64,000 nucleotides of DNA from Echinicola sp. 20G (lineage in GTDB: Bacteria; Bacteroidota; Bacteroidia; Cytophagales; Cyclobacteriaceae): positions 3,230,501 to 3,294,500 of the forward strand of contig NZ_AP024154.1 of NCBI RefSeq assembly GCF_015533855.1, in the 5' to 3' direction. Positions within the stretch are counted from its first letter, which is position 1. Every line of letters starts with the position of its first letter. This document shows, piece by piece, positions 35,386 to 43,442 of the stretch. The notes beneath the pieces are model-generated. The model saw only the letters and a program-made list of their open reading frames with translations, had not been told where the DNA came from and made no database searches. The position numbers and the translations under genes are program-made.

Positions 35386-35826
35386 ATGAATAAGATAGAG
35401 ACGCTATCCACCATTGACAATGCCACATATCTCCAGAAAAAAGAAATTGCAGATTTTTTGTTTGAGCACCTAGACCAATATGGTGATCCACATGAGGACA
35501 TTATGAAATGCTTGGATTATGCCTTGGATCAGGCTGTGGATAAAGGAGGTTTTGTGGTGATGGGGCGTGAAAATGGAAAAATTATTGGTGCGGTAGTGGT
35601 AAATAAGACAGGCATGTCTGGATATATTCCTGAAAATATATTAGTTTATATTGCTGTCAATGCCAACCAACGAGGTAAAGGAGTCGGCAAAAAGCTGATG
35701 AAGACGGCGATTAAAATGGCCAGTGGCGATATTGCGTTACACGTAAAGCCTGACAATCCGGCAAAAATCCTTTATGAAAAGCTCGGGTTCACCAATAAAT
35801 ACCTTGAAATGAGGTTGAAAAAATAA
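35386..35826 (+). CDS. GNAT-family N-acetyltransferase
   Basis: A 146-residue acetyltransferase of the GNAT fold. The acetyl-CoA pyrophosphate loop is visible as NQRGKGVGKKLM (the Q/RxxGxG/A motif), preceded by the strand NILVYIAVN and followed by DIALHVKPDNPAKILYEKLGF, the usual end of the fold. No regulatory domain is fused. It sits between a sodium symporter and a PLP racemase, with 1 base between its stop codon and the racemase start, so it probably acts on the amine or amino acid handled by the cluster. Confidence 0.9.
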   Translation: MNKIETLSTIDNATYLQKKEIADFLFEHLDQYGDPHEDIMKCLDYALDQAVDKGGFVVMGRENGKIIGAVVVNKTGMSGYIPENILVYIAVNANQRGKGVGKKLMKTAIKMASGDIALHVKPDNPAKILYEKLGFTNKYLEMRLKK

Positions 35827-35827
35827 A

Positions 35828-36898
35828 ATGGCATTTTTAAATCTATACAAAGATAATCTTCGAAAGAATTACGAGTTTCTCCGAGAGAAATTTAATGAAT
35901 ATGATGTGGCCTGGGGAGTCGTTTCCAAATTGCTTTGTGGCAATGAAATTTACATTCAGGAATTAATAGATCTGGGTGTGGACGAAGTACATGACTCCAG
36001 GATTAGCAACCTTGCCAAAGTCAAAAAGATCAATCCTAAAATACAAACAGTTTACATTAAGCCACCTAGCAAGCGAAACTTGAAAGATGTAGTGATGTAT
36101 GCTGATGTCAGTCTAAACAGCGAACTCAATACCATAAAGTGGATCAGTGAGGAGGCAGTGAAGCAAGAAAAGAAACATCAGATCATCATCATGGTGGAAA
36201 CGGGAGACTTGAGAGAAGGAGTGATGGGAGATGACTTGGTAGAGTTTTATTCAAAAATATTTCAGCTTCCCAATGTGGAAGTGATTGGCTTGGGAACCAA
36301 TTTAAACTGTCTCAATGGAGTCATGCCATCCACAGACAAACTGGTACAGTTATCCCTTTATAAACAAATCATAGAATTAAAGTTTAATAAGGAAATTCCA
36401 TGGGTGTCCGCAGGGACCTCAGTGACAATTCCTTTGATGCTAAATCATCAATTGCCCAAAGGAATCAATCATTTCAGGGTTGGAGAGACCTTATATTTCG
36501 GTGCTAATTTGTTTGATGGAAGTACTATCGAGGGAATGAATGATGGAGTTTTTGAATTGTGTGCCGAGATAATTGAGTTGCAGGAAAAGCCTCTTTTGCC
36601 TATTGGAAACCTTGCTGCCAACCCACAAGGTGAAATTACAGAGATCGATGAGTCGCTTTACGGACAATCTTCTTACCGGGGTATTTTGGATCTTGGGTTG
36701 TTGGATGTGGATCCAAAGTATTTAATATATGACAAAAACGAATTTGAAGTGCTTGGGGGAAGTTCAGACATGCTGATCCTGGATTTGGGTAAAAATCCAA
36801 AGAACTATAAAGTAGGTGACCTTATTCGCTTCAAACTTAAGTACATGGGGGCTTTGGCGATTTTAAATTCATATTATATAGAGAAGAGAGTAAAGTAG
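35828..36898 (+). CDS. Alanine/ornithine-racemase-family PLP enzyme
   Basis: A 356-residue fold-type III PLP enzyme. The N-terminal TIM-barrel part carries the PLP lysine, Lys34, in AWGVVSKLLCGN. Other barrel motifs are DSRISNLAK, MVETGDLREGVM, VIGLGTNLNC, SAGTSVTIP and HFRVGETLYFG, which are the ones seen in the alanine/ornithine racemase (Orr, YhfX-like) group rather than biosynthetic Alr. The C-terminal beta domain (about 235-356) is present. It may interconvert D and L forms of an imported amino acid. The start follows the GNAT stop almost directly; a terminator follows the gene. Confidence 0.88.
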   Translation: MAFLNLYKDNLRKNYEFLREKFNEYDVAWGVVSKLLCGNEIYIQELIDLGVDEVHDSRISNLAKVKKINPKIQTVYIKPPSKRNLKDVVMYADVSLNSELNTIKWISEEAVKQEKKHQIIIMVETGDLREGVMGDDLVEFYSKIFQLPNVEVIGLGTNLNCLNGVMPSTDKLVQLSLYKQIIELKFNKEIPWVSAGTSVTIPLMLNHQLPKGINHFRVGETLYFGANLFDGSTIEGMNDGVFELCAEIIELQEKPLLPIGNLAANPQGEITEIDESLYGQSSYRGILDLGLLDVDPKYLIYDKNEFEVLGGSSDMLILDLGKNPKNYKVGDLIRFKLKYMGALAILNSYYIEKRVK

Positions 36899-36921
36899 TT
36901 GGTTTACAATAAATTGTAAAT

Positions 36922-36959
36922 AAATAAGGGAGTCGCATAGAGCATTCCCTTATTTTTTT
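36922..36959 (+). terminator. Terminator of the symporter-GNAT-racemase cluster
   Basis: A 10-bp stem (AAATAAGGGA with TCCCTTATTT, 14-base loop) ends in a run of T, 24 bases after the racemase stop. Confidence 0.85.
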
Positions 36960-37006
36960 GAATTCTTTTGGCATGGATTTGGTGTACAAATGGATGAACC
37001 AACTAT

Positions 37007-37621
37007 ATGATTAACATGAAAAAGGTAATTTTTGCATTTATCGCAGTATCATTATTTGTTTGGGATGCCAATGCGCAGAGAAGAACTCCTGCCAGTGATC
37101 AAGCCAGCAACTTTGGTATCCGAGGTGGGGTCAACTTCTTCAATTGGGGAGGTGATGATGGCTCCAATAATGACTATACTAATCGAGCCGGTTTCCATGC
37201 AGGTATTTATGGAAATATGTTTGTGACAGACAATTTTGCCATTGAGCCAGGTGTGTATTATTCGCAGAAAGGAACCGAGGCAGATAATGTAACGGAGTCA
37301 AGAACAATCTTGAGTTACGTAGATGTGCCGATTTTACTGCGTTTTTATGCAAGTGATGGCTTTAACATCTTTGCTGGTCCGCAGGGATCTATTTTGACCA
37401 AAGCTGAGTTTGAAGGGGATGCTTTTGGGTCAACCTTCGAATGGGAAAGAGATGATGTAAATGATTTGGATGCCGGATTGGTATTTGGTGTAGGATATAA
37501 TTTGCCTGTGGGACTGAATGTTCAGGGGAGTTATGATTTAGGGCTGACGCCAGTATTTAAGGATTCGGACGCTGAGGTATATAATAGAGGTTTCAAAATA
37601 TCTCTTGGATATAGTTTCTAA
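37007..37621 (+). CDS. PorT-family outer-membrane beta-barrel protein
   Basis: A 204-residue (or 201 from the ATG at 37016) exported protein with a signal peptide ending ANA-Q. The mature part is an eight-stranded-type barrel of the OMP_b-brl_2/PorT family: FGIRGGVNFFNW, AGFHAGIYGNMFV, FAIEPGVYYSQKGTE, LSYVDVPILLRFY, FNIFAGPQGSILT, DAGLVFGVGYNLPVGLNVQGSYDLGL and a final KISLGYSF ending in aromatic Phe. The family is structural or stress-related; no specific role is assigned. A homologous gene follows 219 bases downstream. Confidence 0.85.
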   Translation: MINMKKVIFAFIAVSLFVWDANAQRRTPASDQASNFGIRGGVNFFNWGGDDGSNNDYTNRAGFHAGIYGNMFVTDNFAIEPGVYYSQKGTEADNVTESRTILSYVDVPILLRFYASDGFNIFAGPQGSILTKAEFEGDAFGSTFEWERDDVNDLDAGLVFGVGYNLPVGLNVQGSYDLGLTPVFKDSDAEVYNRGFKISLGYSF

Positions 37622-37631
37622 ACTGGATCCA

Positions 37632-37667
37632 AAAAGGGCTTCGGTATTCATCGAAGCCCTTTTTTTG
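37632..37667 (+). terminator. Terminator after the first beta-barrel gene
   Basis: A 10-bp stem (AAGGGCTTCG with CGAAGCCCTT) is followed by seven T residues. Confidence 0.93.
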
Positions 37668-37840
37668 CTTTTACTTTCTAGGCTTCATTCAATAATCTAG
37701 ATTCAATACCTATTTTTTGAAGAAAATATTTCAATATGTATCTCTATAAAGTGGTTTTTTTCGTTTATTTAAAAAGTTTAATGGTTGATAATTAGCTTTT
37801 TAATGTTTTAGCATAACTTCATATTTAACCGACACTCACC

Positions 37841-38392
37841 ATGAAAAGAATTCAGATTCTCATTTTAGCATTTATTTTATTGGCAGGCTTCCAGCAAGTC
37901 AATGCCCAAACAGGGATTAGGGCAGGGTGGAATTATCCTGAAATTAAAGGAATCAGCTCTGATGGCAATTCCGGTTTCCATGTAGGATTTTACAAAAAAA
38001 TCAGTTTATTGGGTTTAGTGGCGGTTGAGCCAGGAATACAGTATTCACAAAAAGGAGGAAAGTTTGAAGATAACGGGATGACAGGAACAGAAAGACTTCA
38101 CTATATAGATGTTCCAGTATTGGCAAGATTAGGCTTTATACCTTTAATTAATATTTTTGCAGGTCCTCAAGCCTCATTCCTAGTGGCCCGGAATTACGAG
38201 GGATCAACGGACATTAGCTCTATTGAGGAGCTTTCCAAATTTGATATCGGGGGAGTTGTTGGCGTTGGAATTAATCTGCCACTTGGGTTCAACGTACAGG
38301 GGAGTTATGACTTTGGGTTTTCAGACCTAAATTACAGTGATGTAGATACTAAGAACAGTGTGTATAAAGTTTCCATTGGTAAAAACTTCTAA
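37841..38392 (+). CDS. PorT-family outer-membrane beta-barrel protein, paralogue
   Basis: A 183-residue exported barrel protein (signal ending VNA-Q) that is homologous to the preceding gene: matching segments are GIRAGWNYPEI, FHVGFYKKI, VAVEPGIQYSQKGGKFE, LHYIDVPVLARL, INIFAGPQASFLV, IGGVVGVGINLPLGFNVQGSYDFGF and a C-terminal KVSIGKNF. The strand order is the same, and the differences lie mostly in loops, consistent with tandem duplication. Each copy has its own terminator, so they are separate transcription units. Function unknown. Confidence 0.85.
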   Translation: MKRIQILILAFILLAGFQQVNAQTGIRAGWNYPEIKGISSDGNSGFHVGFYKKISLLGLVAVEPGIQYSQKGGKFEDNGMTGTERLHYIDVPVLARLGFIPLINIFAGPQASFLVARNYEGSTDISSIEELSKFDIGGVVGVGINLPLGFNVQGSYDFGFSDLNYSDVDTKNSVYKVSIGKNF

Positions 38393-38415
38393 GAATTTTC
38401 TTTCTTTTGGTTTGA

Positions 38416-38452
38416 AGAGCCTGTCCAATTTTTTGGATGGGCTTTTCTTTTG
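38416..38452 (+). terminator. Terminator after the second beta-barrel gene
   Basis: A stem of 10 bp with a G-U pair (38419-38428 with 38433-38442) is followed by TTTTCTTTT. Confidence 0.85.
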
Positions 38453-38487
38453 TAACTTAATAAGTAAACCACTAAAACCAATTAACC

Positions 38488-39561
38488 ATGATAAGAAGGC
38501 AATTTATCCAAAATACAATATTGGCATCAGCCGCAATGAGTTTCCCTAATGTTATTCTCGGTTCCAAAAAGGAAAGGCTTGGAGTTGCCTTGGTAGGCCT
38601 AGGAGGATACAGCACAGGGCAATTGGCTCCAGCGTTACAGATGACCTCAAATTGTTACTTGGCGGGGATAGTGACAGGAACGCCTGCCAAAGCTGAAGAT
38701 TGGAAAAATAAATATAACATCCCCGAAGGCAATATTTATAATTACGAGAACTTCGAATCCATTGCAGATAATCCTGATATTGATGTAGTGTATGTGGTGC
38801 TTCCAAATAGCATGCATACCGAATTTGCTATAAAAGCTGCAGAGGCCGGGAAGCATGTCTGGTGTGAGAAACCCATGGCCAAGACGGTTAAGGAATGTGA
38901 GCAGATCATTGAGGCATGTAAAAAGAATAAAGTTAAGCTGAGCATTGGTTATCGCATGCAACACGAACCTAATACAAGACAATTGAGGGAGTTTGTGAAA
39001 AACCAAAAATATGGTGAATTAAGAATGCTGGAAGCAGTGGCTGGGTTTACAATGCGAAGTACGGGAATTTGGAGATTGGATAAGGAAATGGGAGGTGGAG
39101 CCATGTACGATATGGGGGTGTATCCTATCAATGGAGTAAGGTTTCTGAGTGGTATGGAACCTATTTCTGTGATGGCATATGAGAGTGTCCGGCGTCCAGA
39201 AATGTTCGATGAGGTAGACGAAACGATGAATTATATTTTGGAATTTCCCAACGGTTTGATGGCCAATTGTGCCACCAGTTTTGGGATGAACATGGGAAGG
39301 TTAACTGCCACATGTGCCAGTGGAAAATTCTGGTTGGAGCCTTTTCAGTCTTATCGTGGAATTCAAGGTGCTACAAGTGATGGAATTCAATTTTCCGACC
39401 AGGTTAAAAGTCAGCAAGCGGTACAAATGGATGATGATGCATTGGCCATTCTTGAAAACAAGGAGGTGATGGTTCCAGGTGAGGAAGGTTTAAGAGATGT
39501 TATGGTGGTTGAAGCAGCCTTTAAATCTGCTAAGGAGGGCATTCGAGTTAAAATAGGCTAG
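38488..39561 (+). CDS. Gfo/Idh/MocA-family oxidoreductase
   Basis: A 357-residue NAD(P)-dependent sugar-type dehydrogenase. An N-terminal segment with twin arginines (MIRRQFIQN, then a hydrophobic ILASAAMSF) resembles a Tat export signal; many Bacteroidota paralogues are exported this way. The Rossmann motif VALVGLGGYSTG is at about residues 32-43, and CEKPMAKTVKECEQ is the conserved Lys-Pro catalytic loop. GGGAMYDMGVYPINGVRFL is the C-terminal-domain signature. The substrate is unknown; some homologues act on glucose-fructose or on glycosides. The gene faces the fructan locus and converges on its kinase gene. Confidence 0.9.
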   Translation: MIRRQFIQNTILASAAMSFPNVILGSKKERLGVALVGLGGYSTGQLAPALQMTSNCYLAGIVTGTPAKAEDWKNKYNIPEGNIYNYENFESIADNPDIDVVYVVLPNSMHTEFAIKAAEAGKHVWCEKPMAKTVKECEQIIEACKKNKVKLSIGYRMQHEPNTRQLREFVKNQKYGELRMLEAVAGFTMRSTGIWRLDKEMGGGAMYDMGVYPINGVRFLSGMEPISVMAYESVRRPEMFDEVDETMNYILEFPNGLMANCATSFGMNMGRLTATCASGKFWLEPFQSYRGIQGATSDGIQFSDQVKSQQAVQMDDDALAILENKEVMVPGEEGLRDVMVVEAAFKSAKEGIRVKIG

Positions 39562-39587
39562 TAGGCTGATAAAAAACAGCCTACTAG
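39558..39587. terminator. Hairpin spanning both stop codons of convergent genes
   Basis: An 11-bp perfect stem (CTAGTAGGCTG at 39558-39568 with CAGCCTACTAG at 39577-39587, loop ATAAAAAA). Each arm contains the TAG stop of one of the two convergent genes. The U-tracts are poor, so termination efficiency is uncertain. Confidence 0.6.
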
Positions 39588-40474
39588 GAGGAATAACTTT
39601 TTCTAATATTGTCAATTGATTTGAGGTCGTATTGAGGCGTGCCTCCCTTGTTAGTTGCGACTAAAGCTCCAAGGGCACAAGCAAAGTCGAGAATTTCTTT
39701 GGCCTGTTTGTTTTGGAGAAATTGATGGATAAACCCACTTAAGAAAGCATCTCCCGAACCAACAGTGTCCTCCACGATGACTTTATAGCCTGGGTGTCGA
39801 TGTAACTGTTCTCCATCAAAAATCATGGCTCCTTTTGATCCCAAAGTAACGCATACCAATTTTAGTTTGAAGTTTTGTGCTAGGGCGGTTATGGCTTTTT
39901 CTATATCATTGGAAAGCTTCAGTTCCTTTTTTAAAATCATTAACTCATCATCATTGATTTTGAGAATATCGGCTTTTATTAATAGTGATTCAATCAAACC
40001 AAAGGAATAGTGCGGCGCTCGAATATTGATGTCAAGGATTTTTAAAGTTTGCGTTTCCAATAACTTCAAAAGAGTTTCCCTACTTTCCTTGCTTCTTGCA
40101 GCTAAACTGCCAAAGACAAATGCATCAGCTTCATTTACCCTTTTTTGAACTTCCTGATTCCATGAAATAAAGTCCCAAGCAACAGGTTTGACGATTTCAT
40201 ATTTGATATTTTCCTTATCGGAATCATCTACTACCACACGGCTTGTTTCATGACTTTCATCCCTCTGAATCATTCCAATGTCCAAAGATTTTGATTGCAC
40301 AAAATCCAATAAATCTTTACCAAGTTGGTCTTTGCCAACCTTTGAAATAAAAGTGGTTGGATAGCCTAGGTATTGGGTATGTAAGGCCACATTCATGGGA
40401 GCACCGCCAGGGATATTCTTGTCAGGGAAACAATCCCAAAGCATTTCGCCAAATATTACTACTTTTTTATACAT
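39584..40474 (-). CDS. PfkB-family carbohydrate kinase, probable fructokinase
   Basis: A 296-residue ribokinase-family sugar kinase. The start has GEMLWDCFPDKNIPGGAPMNVALH, with the substrate-binding Gly-Gly and Asn of fructokinases. The C-terminal signature DTVGSGDAFLSGF supplies the catalytic Asp and anion hole, and VCVTLGSKGAMIF is the preceding strand. It would phosphorylate fructose released from fructan. Last gene of the fructan locus; it overlaps the upstream sugar porter gene by 8 bases, so translation is coupled. Fructokinase is favoured by context and by the start motif; other hexose kinases are possible. Confidence 0.9.
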   Translation of the reverse strand: MYKKVVIFGEMLWDCFPDKNIPGGAPMNVALHTQYLGYPTTFISKVGKDQLGKDLLDFVQSKSLDIGMIQRDESHETSRVVVDDSDKENIKYEIVKPVAWDFISWNQEVQKRVNEADAFVFGSLAARSKESRETLLKLLETQTLKILDINIRAPHYSFGLIESLLIKADILKINDDELMILKKELKLSNDIEKAITALAQNFKLKLVCVTLGSKGAMIFDGEQLHRHPGYKVIVEDTVGSGDAFLSGFIHQFLQNKQAKEILDFACALGALVATNKGGTPQYDLKSIDNIRKSYSS

Positions 40475-41810
40475 TGGTCTTGATCATATCTTGTTGAATT
40501 TCTTCCAGAGAACGTCCTTTGGTTTCTGGCATTTTTGTCAATACCCAAATCAATTGCCAAACCATCATCAAGGCAAAGAAGCCAAAGATGCTTACTGGAC
40601 CAAATACATTCGCAAAGAATGGGAAAACATTGGCAATCACGGCTGCTAAAATCCAGTGTGTAAAACAGCCAATTGACTGTCCGTACGCCCTTGTTTCATT
40701 GGGAAATACCTCTGAAATAAATACCCAAATAACACTTCCCTGACCTACAGCATGAGAGGCAATAAAGACAAAAACAAATATGGGTAGATAAGAAGGGCTG
40801 ATGGCACCTCCGGAAAAAGAATAGGCAATCAATATAAGGGAGACAATATAGCCAATTGAGCCTATTAGCATCAGTTTTTTTCTACCAATTCTATCAATCA
40901 AATAAAGTCCTAACATGGTGGCCACCATATTTACGGCACCGATACCAATGGTGGAGAGCAAAGCACTTTCTTGATCTATTCCCGCCATTTCAAAGACTCT
41001 AGGGGCAAAATAAATAATGGCATTAATGCCGGAAAGCTGGTTGAACAGGGCAATCATAATGGCCAAAAGGGTGGTTTTAAAGTGGCTCTTTTTAAATAAT
41101 GCTGAAAAGCCTACTTTCACTTTCTCCCGCTTTCTTTCTCCAATAGCCAACCTAATCGCTTCTTCTGCGCCATCCGGATCAGTTTTAGAAAGAATCTCTG
41201 TTGCTTCTTCAATATTGTTCTGATGAGCTATGAGCCATCTTGGGCTTTTAGGTACCCTGATGGTCAAAAGGGTATAGATCAATGCCGGAATGGCCTCCAT
41301 GCCCAACATCCAACGCCAGCTTTCATTGAAGTTGGCCATTTCTATTAGATAATTGGAGAAGTAGGCCATTAGGATCCCAAAGACGATGTTGAACTGAAAA
41401 AGCGCAACCAGCACCCCTCTGTTTTTTGCCGGGGCAATTTCACTGATGTACATTGGAGCAACGACGGAAGATGCTCCCACACCAAGCCCACCGATAAATC
41501 TGAATATCATGAAAGTGATGACATCTGGAGCCAATGCCGAACCCATGGCGGAGACAAAATATAATAAGCCAATCCAGAGTAAAGAAGATTTTCTCCCATA
41601 TTTATCAGCTGGGATTCCTCCGAATAATGCCCCAAGTACGGTTCCGTATAAGGCAATGGCCACCGCCATGCCGTGGGTCCAATCACTGAGTTGCCATTTT
41701 GCTTGGATAAATCTTTCCGCACCGGAAATTACTGCCGTATCGAAGCCAAATAAGAATCCTCCCAATGCGGCCACTATAGAAAGGAAAATAACGTACTTTT
41801 TACTGTTCAT
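40467..41810 (-). CDS. MFS sugar porter (fructose importer candidate)
   Basis: A 447-residue inner-membrane transporter with 12 helices, sugar porter family. Signatures: GGFLFGFDTAVISGA in TM1, GGIPADKYGRKSSLLW in loop 2-3, RFIGGLGVGASSVVAPMYISEIAP, PKSPRWLI, NQLSGINAIIYFAP (QLSG substrate motif), DRIGRKKL and PETKGRSLEEIQ. It is close in sequence to the other porter at 51924-53264. Position between GH32 and kinase matches the inner-membrane fructose carrier of known fructan loci. The overlap with the kinase gene supports import-and-phosphorylate coupling. Confidence 0.93.
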   Translation of the reverse strand: MNSKKYVIFLSIVAALGGFLFGFDTAVISGAERFIQAKWQLSDWTHGMAVAIALYGTVLGALFGGIPADKYGRKSSLLWIGLLYFVSAMGSALAPDVITFMIFRFIGGLGVGASSVVAPMYISEIAPAKNRGVLVALFQFNIVFGILMAYFSNYLIEMANFNESWRWMLGMEAIPALIYTLLTIRVPKSPRWLIAHQNNIEEATEILSKTDPDGAEEAIRLAIGERKREKVKVGFSALFKKSHFKTTLLAIMIALFNQLSGINAIIYFAPRVFEMAGIDQESALLSTIGIGAVNMVATMLGLYLIDRIGRKKLMLIGSIGYIVSLILIAYSFSGGAISPSYLPIFVFVFIASHAVGQGSVIWVFISEVFPNETRAYGQSIGCFTHWILAAVIANVFPFFANVFGPVSIFGFFALMMVWQLIWVLTKMPETKGRSLEEIQQDMIKTNV

Positions 41811-41882
41811 GTCAGGTTATTTAAAGGCTAGTACCAAAACTAGCCAGAAGTAGTTTGAATTGAAACTAATTGTTTATTCAAT

Positions 41883-43385
41883 CTACTGGTTGTTCCAAAT
41901 TGATTTAAAGTAATGAACCTTATTCTCACCCTTAAAGCCTTTAAGTTCTACCTTAAGTAGTGGAGCAGTAGGGAAAATGATTTCAGTCATTACCATTTCA
42001 CCATCATTAAAGAAAAACTCCAAGGAAGAACGGTCTGAGAAGATGCTTATATTTTCAACTTTTATATTCTTCATTGGAGCATGGTGAATGTTTCCAAATT
42101 CGTCTTGAAAGTCAGTATGACCCGCATTACTTCGGTCAAAGGTGATGGCATCATTGGAAATTTGAAGGGTAATACTTTCTCCCAAATCATTACTTAAAAT
42201 CACCGATCCTGGTTGCTCTGGAGTTTTTCCTAAGTCCAATTGAAAGAGGTTATGGTCTAGCGTAAAGGAAGCCCCTTCAACGACATTTGTAGATTCTACT
42301 AGATTTTGGATTTCTTTTACCGGGGTAGAAGATAATAAAATGTTTCCTGAATTATCCTTTACCAATTGTAGTTCACGGGGAATGGTCATGGCAGACCTCC
42401 AGACTTGGGTAGGAACAACATTAGCATATTGCCAGTTGCTCATCCAGCCTAAAAACAACCTTCTTCCATCCTCTTGAGGTATATTGGACCAGGTTACTCC
42501 CGCATAATTATCTGCTCCATAATCAATCCATTTTACATCTGAACCTTCAGCAGTAAACGTTTGTCCATCAAATTGTCCAATGAAATACTGAGTGGCAGAC
42601 CCACCGTTAGGGCCTCCCGGGTTGATACTGACCAAAAGTACCCATTTTTCATTTCCGTCGGGAGTGGTAAGAGGAAAGAGATCTGGGCACTCCCAGACAC
42701 CTCCATATGCTGCCCAGTCAGGATTGAAATCACTTTCATGCTTCCAATCAATCAGGTTAGGGGAGGAATAAAAGCTGATTTTGTCTTTTACGGCAAGGGT
42801 CATGATCCATTTTCCTTCTCCATTGGTTTGTTCGTACCAACTTACTTTTGGGTCTCTAAAATCTGGAATGCCTGGGCTTTTTAGCACTGGATTTCCATTA
42901 TACTTTGTCCATGACCGACCTTTGTCATTGCTGAAAGCGATGCCCTGAGTTTGGCCTTTTTGATTTTGGTGGTAAGTGAAAATGGCTACCATAGGATCAT
43001 TTCCATCTTTTCCCAACCCCGAGGTTTTTCCATGATCTATTACTGCACTTCCGGAAAAGATATACCCCAGACTATCAGGGTAGAGCGCGATGGGTAAATG
43101 CTCCCAGTTGAGCATATCCTTACTCACTGCGTGACCCCAGTGCATTGGTCCCCAGACATTGCTGTCTGGATAGTGCTGGTAGAATAAATGGTATTCTCCG
43201 TCAAGGTAAACCATCCCATTAGGATCATTCATCCATTGTTGAGGTGGAGAAAAATGATATTGGGGACGATATTTCTCATCAAATAGCTGGATGTTTTCCT
43301 CTGTTTTTTCTTTGGGCTTTTCTGAACAAGCATACAGGAAAAACACAAGCAGAAGAATGGTTATAGGTTTGATAGTAGGTTTCAT
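41883..43385 (-). CDS. GH32 fructan hydrolase lipoprotein
   Basis: A 500-residue glycoside hydrolase family 32 enzyme. A lipoprotein signal ends at Cys20. The five-blade propeller begins at about residue 40: nucleophile Asp54 in WMNDPNG, transition-state stabiliser Asp178 in FRDPK, and acid/base Glu232 in WECPDLF. A C-terminal beta-sandwich runs from about 355 to the end. All three catalytic carboxylates are intact, so it should cleave fructosyl bonds (levan, inulin or sucrose). The lipid anchor suggests outer-membrane or periplasmic display. Exo or endo action cannot be decided by eye. Confidence 0.95.
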   Translation of the reverse strand: MKPTIKPITILLLVFFLYACSEKPKEKTEENIQLFDEKYRPQYHFSPPQQWMNDPNGMVYLDGEYHLFYQHYPDSNVWGPMHWGHAVSKDMLNWEHLPIALYPDSLGYIFSGSAVIDHGKTSGLGKDGNDPMVAIFTYHQNQKGQTQGIAFSNDKGRSWTKYNGNPVLKSPGIPDFRDPKVSWYEQTNGEGKWIMTLAVKDKISFYSSPNLIDWKHESDFNPDWAAYGGVWECPDLFPLTTPDGNEKWVLLVSINPGGPNGGSATQYFIGQFDGQTFTAEGSDVKWIDYGADNYAGVTWSNIPQEDGRRLFLGWMSNWQYANVVPTQVWRSAMTIPRELQLVKDNSGNILLSSTPVKEIQNLVESTNVVEGASFTLDHNLFQLDLGKTPEQPGSVILSNDLGESITLQISNDAITFDRSNAGHTDFQDEFGNIHHAPMKNIKVENISIFSDRSSLEFFFNDGEMVMTEIIFPTAPLLKVELKGFKGENKVHYFKSIWNNQ

Positions 43386-43442
43386 ATGGCTATTTGGGTT
43401 TGAATGATATTATGAATAAACAATAAACAAATACAATCAAGA

